The position numbers and the translations under genes are program-made. Of a DNA stretch of 64,000 nt, positions 41,809 to 50,164 are shown in pieces; the first letter of the stretch is position 1, and each line of letters begins with the position of its first letter. The stretch lies in the NCBI GenBank assembly GCA_964547645.1, contig CAZJOM010000003.1, positions 1 through 64,000 on the forward strand, in the 5' to 3' direction. Source of the stretch: SZUA-430 sp964547645. GTDB lineage: Bacteria > Pseudomonadota > Alphaproteobacteria > Micropepsales > Micropepsaceae. A model generated the notes under the pieces. The model worked only from the letters and a program-made list of their open reading frames with translations, was not told where the DNA came from and did no database searches.

Positions 41809-42430
41809 GGACACAAGGTTGAACGAAGCGCGCTTGAAGCTCGCACGCAAGGCGCGGGCGCTCAACCTGCGCGCGGGCGGCGGTTTGCCGCCGCTGACCT
41901 TGATGACCGACGACACGCGCACCCTCGACTGGGTCGAAGCCGTGCGCGCGCTGGCACCCGGTAGCGCGGTGGTGGTGCGGCACCGCGATCCGCGCGCGCG
42001 CGAAGACTTAGCGCGGGCGCTTAGGCCCGTTTGCGCCCAGCGGCGGGTGAAGATGCTGATCGCGGCGGATGTTGGGTTGGCGCAGCGGGTGCGGGCGGAT
42101 GGGGTGCATCTGCCGCAGGCTCAGGTTTCGCGGCTGGCTGGCGTACGGGCGCTGAACCGGCTCTGGATGGTCACCTGCGCGGCACATGATGCGGGTTCCG
42201 TTCACCGGGCGGTAGGACTGTGCGCGGATGCCGTCTTCGTCGCGCCGGTGTTTGCGACGGCGAGCCATCCTGGGGGGCGAACGCTTGGGATCGTACGCTT
42301 CGCGGCCTTGGCGGCGTCAGCGCGCGTGCCGGTGTTCGCTCTTGGCGGGATCGACGCGAATACGATCGACCGGCTCGGCGCGGCGCCGATCGCGGGCGTA
42401 GGTGTGATCGGCGCTTGGGTTAGAAGCTGA
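41807..42430 (+). CDS. thiamine phosphate synthase-like protein
   Basis: 207 residues, a TIM barrel of the ThiE/TenI group. LPPLTLMTDDTRT (residues about 27-39), VKMLIAADVGLAQRVRADGV, HLPQAQVSRL, FVAPVFATASHPGGRTLGIV and VFALGGIDANTIDRL correspond to ThiE motifs, but the phosphate- and magnesium-binding residues are altered relative to classical ThiE. It could be a divergent ThiE or a TenI-like relative. The ATG overlaps the opposite start codon of the yggS-type gene. The stop lies within the convergent porin gene (11-bp overlap). Confidence 0.78.
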   Translation: MDTRLNEARLKLARKARALNLRAGGGLPPLTLMTDDTRTLDWVEAVRALAPGSAVVVRHRDPRAREDLARALRPVCAQRRVKMLIAADVGLAQRVRADGVHLPQAQVSRLAGVRALNRLWMVTCAAHDAGSVHRAVGLCADAVFVAPVFATASHPGGRTLGIVRFAALAASARVPVFALGGIDANTIDRLGAAPIAGVGVIGAWVRS

Positions 42431-43634
42431 ACGTTGTTTCGAGATAGCCGATGTTGCCGTCGAGCGAGTCGCATCCGAAGCCGCCGAAGTCCGTGACGCA
42501 AGCGTTGTTCGGCCCATCGAATTCGAAGTGCTGGAGACCGCCCGTGACGCGGAAGTTCTCTGTGAAGGTGTAACCTGCGGCGAACTGCAAACCAGTGCCG
42601 TTCTGGTCGTGGGAGAAGAAGATTTCCTCATTCGAGAGAATGTAGTTGGCGCCGAACATCCACGGACCGGTTTCGTACGTGAGACCGAAGCTCCAGATGT
42701 CCGTGTACTTTCCGTCAAAGACGTTTGCATCGAAGCCTGGAACGACGGGACCGCCACCTGCAACGTTTGTTCTGCGGAATGCTGTGCCGAACGTCCACTC
42801 GCGATAGCCGAGCTTGAGTCCGGCGCCCCATTCTTCGAGGTCGCCGTAGAAGCCTACGAAGGTGTTGTTCACATTCTCGCCGGTGACGTAGCCGACGCTG
42901 GCTGCAACATCGATCACGCCCAGCGTGCCGACGTAGTTGGCGCCAAAGTCCCAGATGTTCGCTTGCTCGTTGACTTCGTCGGCGCCGAATAGCTGGCCCG
43001 GGTCACGCGTGCCGTCGGGCGCGAAAGAGACGGCGAACCGAAGACCGTCGAACGACGGCGTGGTGTAGCTGATCTTCAGATAGTCGTCCGAGCCGTGGAT
43101 GTCGGAACGCAACTGCATGCCGTTCGGGCTGAACAGCGAGCCAGGGGCCTGCGGGTCGGAGCTGCAGAAGAGGTTGCAGGGGTAGCCCAGAAGGAAGACT
43201 TCCGGGTTGTCGACACGGATCGACTTGGTGACGGAGGGCGGCGTCAGGCCGAGCACGTCGGCGGCGCCGTCCATGAGGCCAAGCTGGATGCGGCCGAGGC
43301 GGCCGTCCCAATAGATCCAAGCCTCCTCAAGCACGTTCGAGGAGCCGGCATCGTTGAGGAACGAGTCGAAGTTCGAGGCGTAGTCGAGGTCGAGGGCGAC
43401 GCGGCCGCCGATTTCACCGCCACCTTCGAGGGGCAGGATGACAGAGCCGAAGAGACCAGTGTCGACGGCCAGCACGCCTTGGTCGAGGCCGTCCATATTC
43501 GATTGGTCGACATAGGCGCCGACGGCGCTCGCGTGGCCGTTGAGGCGCAAGATCACGCGGTCGAACGCGTCCGCATAAGCGAGGCCGCAGTTCATCGCCA
43601 AGGCGGCGAGACAGACGCCAGCTAACCGTACCAT
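42420..43634 (-). CDS. outer-membrane porin
   Basis: 404 residues with a signal peptide (MVRLAGVCLAALAMNCGLAYA) and a beta-barrel of about 16 strands with alternating hydrophobic residues, ending in a C-terminal Phe (YLETTFSF), as BamA clients do. EEWGAGLKLGYREWTFGTAF and WSFGLTYETGPWMFGANYIL match the second porin (43747-45069), its paralogue. Probably a general or anion diffusion channel; specificity unknown. ATG 43634 has GAGGGAC upstream. The 112 bp to the next gene show no clear promoter. Confidence 0.85.
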   Translation of the reverse strand: MVRLAGVCLAALAMNCGLAYADAFDRVILRLNGHASAVGAYVDQSNMDGLDQGVLAVDTGLFGSVILPLEGGGEIGGRVALDLDYASNFDSFLNDAGSSNVLEEAWIYWDGRLGRIQLGLMDGAADVLGLTPPSVTKSIRVDNPEVFLLGYPCNLFCSSDPQAPGSLFSPNGMQLRSDIHGSDDYLKISYTTPSFDGLRFAVSFAPDGTRDPGQLFGADEVNEQANIWDFGANYVGTLGVIDVAASVGYVTGENVNNTFVGFYGDLEEWGAGLKLGYREWTFGTAFRRTNVAGGGPVVPGFDANVFDGKYTDIWSFGLTYETGPWMFGANYILSNEEIFFSHDQNGTGLQFAAGYTFTENFRVTGGLQHFEFDGPNNACVTDFGGFGCDSLDGNIGYLETTFSF

Positions 43635-43746
43635 TGGTCCCTCACTCACTGCGGTGCGCCCGGTGGAATCGCACCCGAACGCCTGCGTTGCTAGCATACC
43701 TCACTACGGCTTAGGGCTGTAGACCTAACCCAGGGTAAATGGCCGT

Positions 43747-45069
43747 TCAGAACGACATCGACGTTTGGAAGAAGCCCAAATTCGCCTCCAGCGTGTCGCA
43801 CGCGGCACCCACGCAAACGCCCGCCGGGCCGTCGAAATCGTAATGCTGATAGCCGACGGAGAACGACAAGTTCTCGTCGACTTCGTAGCCGACCGTTCCC
43901 GACCAGCCCTGTGCGTCCTGGGTCAGTTCGCGCCGTACACCGGGGCCGCCCAGCGACGTGTCGATGAAGGCGGGTAGCTCTTCCTCGAGGTTCACGTAGT
44001 TGGCGCCGAAACGCCACGGGCCGGTTTCATAGGTCACGCCCGCTCCCCAGATTGTCGTTTGCGAGTCGGGCAATACGCAGCCTGCAATCGTGCTGCAGCC
44101 CACCGATGGAGATCCAAGCGCCTGGTCGGCGAGACCCGCGCCGCCGGCGATGTTCGTCGAGCGGTAGGATCCGCCAACCTTGAATCCTTCATAGGCGACT
44201 TGAGCGCCTGCGCCCCATTCTTCCAGATCGTCTGGCGTAAAGGCCGCCGACGTGAATGTGGTAGGGGCTCCGTCAGACAGGCGAGCAGCAACAACGCTTA
44301 GCGTCTTGCCGATCGTCTCGCGCTCGTTCGACCCGGCGACGTAGGCACCGTAAAAGCCGACGTCGAAGCTGGACAGCGAGCCTTGGTAGTTCACGCCGAC
44401 TTCCCAGATGTCGGACTGTTCGTCGAATTCATCGTTGCTGTTGAACAGGTCGTTCAGGCCGCGCGATAGTTCCGGCATGTACGATGCCGAGAGTTGAACG
44501 CCGATGATGCGCGGCGAATAGTAGATGACCTTGAACGCATCGCCCGAACCGTTGAGGTCAGTGCGCATGTGAGCGCCGTTCGGCTCAAACGCAGTGAAGC
44601 TGCCGGCGCGGGGATCCTGCAGCACGTAGGCGCGGGGATCGTCGATGCGATTGATGTCGGAGACCGTCGGCGAATAGATCCCGGCACTGTCGCCCGCACC
44701 GTCTTCAAGGCCGACCGTCAGGCGGCCGAAGGCGGTGTTCACGTAGGCCCAAACTTCGTCGACGAAGTCGGGCGCGCCGTGGATCAAGTCGTTCGAGAAT
44801 TCGTGCTCGCTGGATTGAAAGCGAAGTTGCGCGCGAATGCCGTACTCGATGCCGCTGTCGGTGACAGAGCTGGCGCGGCCCCAAATTTTGCCTTCGGCGG
44901 CAAAGCCGAAGTTGTTGACGTCGCCGCCGGGAACATCGTCTTGGTCGATGCCGAAGCCCGACAGATTGCCCTGCCCGCCGTAGGCAAACGTGAGCTCAGC
45001 TGCGGACGCGGGGAGTGCGGCCAAAGAAAACAGAGATGCCGCCGTCAGGGCACGCCACGACCGCTTCAT
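43747..45069 (-). CDS. outer-membrane porin, paralogue of the neighbouring porin
   Basis: 440 residues with a signal peptide (MKRSWRALTAASLFSLAALPASA, cut before AELTF) and a barrel ending in Phe (FFQTSMSF). Shared strands include DLEEWGAGAQVAYEGFKVGG, ETGPWRFGANYVNLEEELPA and SFSVGYQHYDFDGP. The first strand AELTFAYGGQGNLSGFGI is typical of alphaproteobacterial porins. Tandem arrangement suggests duplication. ATG 45069 follows GAGAGGTTG. Ligand unknown. Confidence 0.85.
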   Translation of the reverse strand: MKRSWRALTAASLFSLAALPASAAELTFAYGGQGNLSGFGIDQDDVPGGDVNNFGFAAEGKIWGRASSVTDSGIEYGIRAQLRFQSSEHEFSNDLIHGAPDFVDEVWAYVNTAFGRLTVGLEDGAGDSAGIYSPTVSDINRIDDPRAYVLQDPRAGSFTAFEPNGAHMRTDLNGSGDAFKVIYYSPRIIGVQLSASYMPELSRGLNDLFNSNDEFDEQSDIWEVGVNYQGSLSSFDVGFYGAYVAGSNERETIGKTLSVVAARLSDGAPTTFTSAAFTPDDLEEWGAGAQVAYEGFKVGGSYRSTNIAGGAGLADQALGSPSVGCSTIAGCVLPDSQTTIWGAGVTYETGPWRFGANYVNLEEELPAFIDTSLGGPGVRRELTQDAQGWSGTVGYEVDENLSFSVGYQHYDFDGPAGVCVGAACDTLEANLGFFQTSMSF

Positions 45070-45398
45070 GAAACAACCTCTCACGCCTGGTACAAATCGA
45101 AGTTCGATCCCCCGTGCCCCAAGTCATCCGGTTTTGAACTGGTGGGGTCAAGCGTTTGGCCTTGAGAATCCTAATTCGGGGGCCTTTCTGTTGCGCTTGG
45201 GGCGTCACGGTCACACAACCTGTCGTTTCAGCGAAGCCCCGGCCGAAAGACAAGCGCGTCACACCTTGACCATATGAAACGCACAAAAATGCGCTTCCGG
45301 AGGCGGTACGCCTCCCGCGCCGATTGCCGGGCGTCCATTCGTTCGCGTATAACGCGGCCTCTGTTCCACAGCCCTCCAAGTTGGTTTGCGTGATCCCC
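45070..45398. other. intergenic region between the second porin and the DUF3576 gene
   Basis: 329 bp holding the divergent control regions of both genes. The one clear structure is the hairpin GGAGGCG-GTA-CGCCTCC near 45298-45315, next to a smaller CGCA/TGCG hairpin around an A-run. Neither looks like a standard terminator. A long reading on the minus strand through this region shows no recognisable protein and is probably chance. Promoters could not be assigned. Confidence 0.4.
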
Positions 45399-45914
45399 AT
45401 GACGTCGAAGTTCCTGGCCATCGCTTGCGCCGCGTTGATTTTGTCCGGTTGCGGGTCCTCCGACGCCGAGAAGCCGAAACCCACGGTTGAGGCGCCGCCG
45501 GCGGCCAAGCAAGCGGAAAGCAACGATGGCGGTGTCTTCGACTGGTTCAAAGCCAGTGACGGAAAGGCCAGCACGGACAAGCGTGAGGGCGGGGTGGCCG
45601 TAAACGCTTATTTGTGGCGGGCAAGCCTCGACACACTTTCGTTCATGCCGATGGATCAGGCCGATCCGTTCGGCGGCACGATCAAGACAGGCTGGTACAC
45701 GCCCGCGGCAACGCCGAACGAGCGGCTGCGGGTTGCCGTTTATATCCTGGACGCCCGACTTAGGGCCGACGCGCTGCGCGTGTCCGTGTTCAAAGAGGCC
45801 AAGAAGCCCACCGGCGAATGGATCGACGCGACAGTCGATCCGGAAACGGTGACGAAGCTTGAGAACCTCATCTTGAACAAGGCGCGGGCGCTGAAGATCC
45901 AGGCCGGCGACTAG
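45399..45914 (+). CDS. DUF3576 family lipoprotein
   Basis: 171 residues. Signal peptide with lipobox (MTSKFLAIACAALILSGCGS, Cys about 19), then a Lys/Glu/Ala linker. The DUF3576 domain begins near residue 65 (VAVNAYLWRASLDTLSFMPM, DPFGGTIKTGWYTPAATPNE, RLRVAVYILDARLRADALRV, TKLENLILNKARALKI). Found in alphaproteobacteria directly upstream of leuS, as here; function unknown, likely envelope. ATG 45399 fits the lipoprotein signal; no strong ribosome site is visible. A terminator follows the gene. Confidence 0.88.
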   Translation: MTSKFLAIACAALILSGCGSSDAEKPKPTVEAPPAAKQAESNDGGVFDWFKASDGKASTDKREGGVAVNAYLWRASLDTLSFMPMDQADPFGGTIKTGWYTPAATPNERLRVAVYILDARLRADALRVSVFKEAKKPTGEWIDATVDPETVTKLENLILNKARALKIQAGD

Positions 45915-45940
45915 GCGTCTCCAACATTGCTGGCATGGAT

Positions 45941-45978
45941 CGGGCGCGGCTGGATGCCGCTCGCCCGGTTATTCTTTT
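45941..45978 (+). terminator. rho-independent terminator after the DUF3576 gene
   Basis: CGGGCGCGGC (45941-45950) pairs with GCCGCTCGCCCG (45956-45967) with a two-base bulge over a 5-base loop, followed by TTATTCTTTT. It separates the lipoprotein gene from leuS, which is therefore probably driven by its own promoter. Confidence 0.7.
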
Positions 45979-46037
45979 GCGCTGGTAAGGTCTTCAAAAC
46001 GGTCTCGGTCGAGACTTCGGTTTCCTTGAATTGACGG

Positions 46038-48617
46038 ATGAATTCCATGTCGCGCTACAACGCACGCGAGGTTGAGCCCAAGTGGCAGAAGCAGTGGGAG
46101 GCGGCCGACGTCTTCCGCGCGAAAATCGATCGCTCGAAGCCGAAGTACTACGTGCTTGAGATGTTTCCCTACCCCTCGGGAAAGATCCATATCGGGCATG
46201 GGCGCAACTATGTGATGGGCGACGTCGTTGCGCGCTTTAAGCGGGCGATGGGCTTTAACGTGTTGCACCCGATGGGTTGGGACGCGTTCGGCCTGCCCGC
46301 CGAAAACGCCGCGATGGAACAAAAGGTTCATCCGGGCAAATGGACCTACGCCAATATCGCGACGATGAAGGCGCAGCTGAAGCTGCTGGGTTTGTCGATC
46401 GATTGGAGCCGCGAGTTCGCGACCTGCGACCCCAGCTACTACAAGCACCAACAGAAGATGTTCATCGACTTCTACCGCCTTGGCTTCGTGACGCGGAAGG
46501 AATCGAACGTCAATTGGGATCCGGTCGACAATACGGTGCTCGCCAACGAGCAGGTGATCGACGGGCGCGGCTGGCGCTCGGGCGCGGTGGTCGAGCAGCG
46601 TAAGCTGACGCAGTGGTTCTTCAAGATCGCCGACATGGCGGAAGAATTGCTGAGCGCGATCGACGGGTTGGAGCGGTGGCCGGACAAGGTCCGGCTGATG
46701 CAGCGCAACTGGATCGGGCGGTCCGAAGGCGCGCGCGTTGCGTTCGAGTTGACGGACGCCAAGCATACGAGGCTGGAGGTGTTCACGACCCGGCCGGATA
46801 CGCTGTTCGGGGCGAGTTTCTGCGCGATCTCGGTCGATCATCCCATCGCGCAGGACCTGGCGAAAACGAACAAGGCGCTCGCCGATTTCGGGGCCGAGTG
46901 CAAGCGAATGGGCACGACGGAAGCTGCGATCGAAACCGCCGAGAAGATGGGTTTCGACACCGGCTTGCGCGCGAAGCATCCGTTCGTGGCAGGGCAGACG
47001 TTGCCTGTCTATGTCGCGAACTTCGTGCTGATGGAATATGGGCTGGGCGCGATTTTTGGGTGCCCGGCGCACGATCAGCGCGACTTGGATTTCGCTCGCA
47101 AATATAAGCTGCCGGTCGTTCCGGTGGTGCTGCCAGAGGGCCAGGACCCGAAGACGTTCAGCGTCGGCGATGAGGCCTATGTCGGTGACGGCCGCCTGTT
47201 CAACTCCGACTTCATGAACGGGATGAGCGTCCCGGATGCGAAGCGCACAGTGATCAAGAAGCTCGAGTCGCTGAAGGCTGGCACGGGCACGATCACCTAT
47301 CGTCTGCGCGATTGGGGTGGCAGCCGACAGCGCTATTGGGGTTGCCCGATTCCGATGATCCATTGCGCGGCGTGCGGCGTTGTGCCGGTGCCGGACAAGG
47401 ATTTGCCGGTGAAGCTGCCGGAGGATGCGACGTTCGATAGGCCGGGCAACCCGCTCGACCATCATCCGACATGGAAGAACGTGGCGTGTCCGTCGTGCGG
47501 GAAACCGGCGCGACGCGAGACCGATACGATGGACACGTTCGTGGACTCGTCTTGGTATTTCGCGCGATTCTGCGACAACACCGCCGAAGGTCCGACAAAC
47601 AAGGAAGCTGTCGATTACTGGTTGCCGGTCGATCAGTATATCGGCGGGATCGAGCATGCGATCTTGCATTTGCTCTATTCGCGCTTCTTCACGCGGGCCA
47701 TGAAGGCCGCTGGCTACGCCGGCGTGAGCGAGCCGTTTGCGGGGCTGTTCACGCAAGGCATGATCACCCACGAGACCTACAAGGATCCTGACGGCAAGTA
47801 TCTGTTCCCGGAGGAGGTCGAGAAGCGCGACGGCGTTGCCGTGAAGCGCGGCACCAATCACGCGGTCACGATCGGCGCCATCGAGAAGATGTCGAAGTCG
47901 AAGAAGAACGTCGTGCCGCCCGAGGCCGTCGCCGACACCTACGGCGTGGACGCGGCGCGCTGGTTCATGATGTCGGACTCGCCGCCTGAGCGCGACTCGG
48001 AATGGAGCGAAGCGGGCATCGAGGGCGCGTGGCGCTACGTGCAGCGCGTGTGGCGGATCGTGACGGAGTCGGCGCCGCATCTGCCGGGCTTCGGCTCGGT
48101 TGCCCCTGACGGCTTTGGCCCGGAGGCTTTGGCCTTGCGGCAAGTGACCCATCGCACGGTCGCTTCGGTCACCGACGATCTCGACAAGTTCCGGTTCAAC
48201 AAGGCGGTCGCGCGGCTCTACGAGTTCGTGAACGCGTTGAACGAGTTCAAAGGCGAGGGGCCTGACGCTCGCTGGGCGTTGCGCGAGGCGCTGGAGGCGC
48301 TGACCGTGCTTATCAACCCGATGGTGCCGCATTTGGCGGAGGAATGCTGGCAGGTCTTGGGCGGTACAACCATGGTCGTACATGCCCCCTGGCCGAAGGC
48401 TGACCCGGCGCTGACGCGGCAAGATACTGTTACAATTGCGATTCAGGTCGACGGTAAACGGCGCGACGAGATCGATTTGGCCAAGGATAGCGAGGCCAAA
48501 GCGGTCGAAGCGGCAGTCTTGGCGCGCGACCTGGTGGTGAAAGCCATTGACGGGCGGCGCGTCAAAAAGGTCATTATCGTGCCGAACCGGATCGCGAACG
48601 TGGTTGTGGAGCGCTGA
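46038..48617 (+). CDS. leuS: leucyl-tRNA synthetase
   Basis: 859 residues, class Ia synthetase charging tRNA-Leu. MFPYPSGKIHIGHGRNYVMG contains the HIGH motif (residues about 43-62). An editing (CP1) domain follows, with TTRPDTLFGASFCAISVDHP and FGCPAHDQRDLDFA. AACGVVPVPDKDLP and CPSCGKPARRETDTMDTFVD lie in the zinc-like region. IEKMSKSKKNVVPPEAV is the KMSKS loop, and the anticodon-binding and C-terminal domains end in VIIVPNRIANVVVER. Start ATG 46038 or 46047; the former is used. The stop overlaps lptE (TGATG). Confidence 0.97.
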   Translation: MNSMSRYNAREVEPKWQKQWEAADVFRAKIDRSKPKYYVLEMFPYPSGKIHIGHGRNYVMGDVVARFKRAMGFNVLHPMGWDAFGLPAENAAMEQKVHPGKWTYANIATMKAQLKLLGLSIDWSREFATCDPSYYKHQQKMFIDFYRLGFVTRKESNVNWDPVDNTVLANEQVIDGRGWRSGAVVEQRKLTQWFFKIADMAEELLSAIDGLERWPDKVRLMQRNWIGRSEGARVAFELTDAKHTRLEVFTTRPDTLFGASFCAISVDHPIAQDLAKTNKALADFGAECKRMGTTEAAIETAEKMGFDTGLRAKHPFVAGQTLPVYVANFVLMEYGLGAIFGCPAHDQRDLDFARKYKLPVVPVVLPEGQDPKTFSVGDEAYVGDGRLFNSDFMNGMSVPDAKRTVIKKLESLKAGTGTITYRLRDWGGSRQRYWGCPIPMIHCAACGVVPVPDKDLPVKLPEDATFDRPGNPLDHHPTWKNVACPSCGKPARRETDTMDTFVDSSWYFARFCDNTAEGPTNKEAVDYWLPVDQYIGGIEHAILHLLYSRFFTRAMKAAGYAGVSEPFAGLFTQGMITHETYKDPDGKYLFPEEVEKRDGVAVKRGTNHAVTIGAIEKMSKSKKNVVPPEAVADTYGVDAARWFMMSDSPPERDSEWSEAGIEGAWRYVQRVWRIVTESAPHLPGFGSVAPDGFGPEALALRQVTHRTVASVTDDLDKFRFNKAVARLYEFVNALNEFKGEGPDARWALREALEALTVLINPMVPHLAEECWQVLGGTTMVVHAPWPKADPALTRQDTVTIAIQVDGKRRDEIDLAKDSEAKAVEAAVLARDLVVKAIDGRRVKKVIIVPNRIANVVVER

Positions 48618-49138
48618 TGAGCAGCAGGTTTCTTGGCGTTGTGTTCGGGCTTTGCGCGGCGTTGTCGCTCGGGGCCTGCGGGTTCCGTCCGCTGTACGGA
48701 ACAGGGACCACGCCCGAGGGCATGGAGACCTATTTCGGACAGGTGTTCGTCGAGAACATCCCGGGCCGTCAGGGCGTGCATCTGCGCAATCAGTTGATGG
48801 ATGCGTTGACGCCCGCAGGCACGCCAGGGTCGGCGGCCTATCGGCTGACCATCAAGCTAGAGGACCTGAAAGAGGGTCTGGCCATTCAAGAGAACACGCA
48901 GATCACGCGGTACAACTACCTCCTGACCGCGAAGTACGAATTGCGCGACTCGGTGTCGGGCGAAGTGCTCGACAAGGGTACAGCGCGCGCGATCGCGGCC
49001 TACAACGTCGTCGACTCGCAGTTCGCGACGCAGTCGGCCGAACGCGATGCGCAAGAGCGCGCGGCACGCGAAGTGGGCGAAGATATTCGGCTGCGTCTTG
49101 GACTCTATTTCGAACAGCGGTTCGGGTCGAAGGGCTAG
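48617..49138 (+). CDS. lptE: LPS-assembly lipoprotein LptE
   Basis: 173 residues. Lipoprotein signal (VVFGLCAALSLGACGFRPLY, with the lipidated Cys about 20). The motif CGFRPLYG is typical of alphaproteobacterial LptE, the outer-membrane partner that plugs the LptD barrel during lipopolysaccharide insertion. The body has a beta-sheet and helix fold (YRLTIKLEDLKEGLAIQENT, YLLTAKYELRDSVSGEVLD). Position between leuS and holA supports the call. Translationally coupled to leuS. Confidence 0.9.
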   Translation: MSSRFLGVVFGLCAALSLGACGFRPLYGTGTTPEGMETYFGQVFVENIPGRQGVHLRNQLMDALTPAGTPGSAAYRLTIKLEDLKEGLAIQENTQITRYNYLLTAKYELRDSVSGEVLDKGTARAIAAYNVVDSQFATQSAERDAQERAAREVGEDIRLRLGLYFEQRFGSKG

Positions 49139-49139
49139 C

Positions 49140-49159
49140 CTTCTTCCCAAAGGAAGAAG
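49140..49159 (+). promoter_or_regulatory. hairpin covering the holA ribosome binding site
   Basis: CTTCTTCC (49140-49147) pairs perfectly with GGAAGAAG (49152-49159) over a CAAA loop. The right arm contains the Shine-Dalgarno sequence AAGGA and ends at the holA ATG. Ribosomes finishing lptE (stop 49136-49138) would disrupt it, so holA translation may depend on lptE translation. Confidence 0.5.
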
Positions 49160-50161
49160 ATGCGGGTCTCCTCCAACGATTCAGACAAGCTTAGCGCTGC
49201 TCCGCCCAAGGGTTGGGTGGCGGCGCTGGTGTTTGGGTCGAATGGCGGGTTGGTGCGCGAGCGGGCGGACAAGCTTGCGAAGGCGATCGTACCCGATACG
49301 TCCGACGGCTTTCGGATTGCCGATCTGGGAGCCGACGTCTTGCGCAAGGATCCCGCGCGGCTGGGTGACGAGGTCGGGGCCATCTCGATGTTCGGGGGGC
49401 GGCGGGTCGTGCGGGTGCGCGACGCGACTGACGGGCTGAGTTCTCTCTTCGAAAGCTTCCTGGCCGATCCGGTCGGTGACGGTTTCGTGGTGGTGGAGGC
49501 GGGCGAGCTGACCAAGACGTCGTCGTTGCGCAAGCTGTTCGAAGGGGCCAAGGCCGCCGGCGCGATCGAGTGCTACGACGACCGGCCGGAGGATGCCGGG
49601 CGGCTCATCCGCGAAACGCTGACCGCCACGGGTTGGGAGATCGAGGGCGATGCGCTCGCTTATCTGGCGGAGGCGTTGAGCGCCGACCGGCGGCTGCTTC
49701 GGAGCGAACTCGACAAGTTGGTCTCCTACCTGGGCGCGCCCGAGAAGGGGACGAAGCTCACGCGGGCCGAGGCGGTCGGGCTGATCGGCGACAGCGGCGC
49801 GGTGGAGGCGGACGAGATCGCGGACGCGGTGATGGCGGGCGACCTCAAGGAGCTCGACCGGTTAATCGGCAAGGCGAACGAGTCCGGGGTTTCATGGACG
49901 GGCGTGGTGGGTGCCGCGCTACGGTTGTTCCAGCGGGTGATGGCGGCGGGCGAAGGCGGCGGCTCGGGCTGGGGCGGCAAGTCCAGCTACTACGAGCAGC
50001 GGCTGCAAGCGCAGCTCGTGGGGTGGGATCACGCGCGCCTGGTTAGGGCGATGCGGGTGCTGGCCGAGGCTGAGGCGCAGACGCGACTCACCGGCTTTCC
50101 GGACGCGGCGATCGGGCAGCAGGCGCTGGTCGAAGCAGCGGCGCTGAAGCAGCGCCGCTGA
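49160..50161 (+). CDS. holA: DNA polymerase III subunit delta
   Basis: 333 residues. HolA opens the beta clamp as part of the clamp loader. GWVAALVFGSNGGLVRERAD (residues about 14-33) is the degenerate P-loop region. FGGRRVVRVRDATDGL, GDGFVVVEAGELTKTSSLRK, LSADRRLLRSELDKLVSYLG and DEIADAVMAGDLKELDRLIG match the AAA+ lid and collar domains. Start 49160 is used; the first about 14 residues are not conserved. Ends 4 bp before the convergent parB stop. Confidence 0.93.
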   Translation: MRVSSNDSDKLSAAPPKGWVAALVFGSNGGLVRERADKLAKAIVPDTSDGFRIADLGADVLRKDPARLGDEVGAISMFGGRRVVRVRDATDGLSSLFESFLADPVGDGFVVVEAGELTKTSSLRKLFEGAKAAGAIECYDDRPEDAGRLIRETLTATGWEIEGDALAYLAEALSADRRLLRSELDKLVSYLGAPEKGTKLTRAEAVGLIGDSGAVEADEIADAVMAGDLKELDRLIGKANESGVSWTGVVGAALRLFQRVMAAGEGGGSGWGGKSSYYEQRLQAQLVGWDHARLVRAMRVLAEAEAQTRLTGFPDAAIGQQALVEAAALKQRR

Positions 50162-50164
50162 GCT

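Noticed and set aside
45296..45316. Hairpin GGAGGCG-GTA-CGCCTCC as a terminator
   Set aside because: There is no T-run directly after the stem on either strand and no gene ends nearby; it may be part of a leader but cannot be called.
44996..45580. 194-codon minus-strand frame spanning the porin-DUF3576 intergenic region
   Set aside because: It overlaps the starts of both neighbouring genes and has no family signature, ribosome site or codon bias like its neighbours.
45969..48422. Long minus-strand reading frame (817 codons) opposite leuS
   Set aside because: It is the antisense shadow of leuS. Its product is Arg/His-rich and shows no recognisable domain, typical of high-GC antisense frames.
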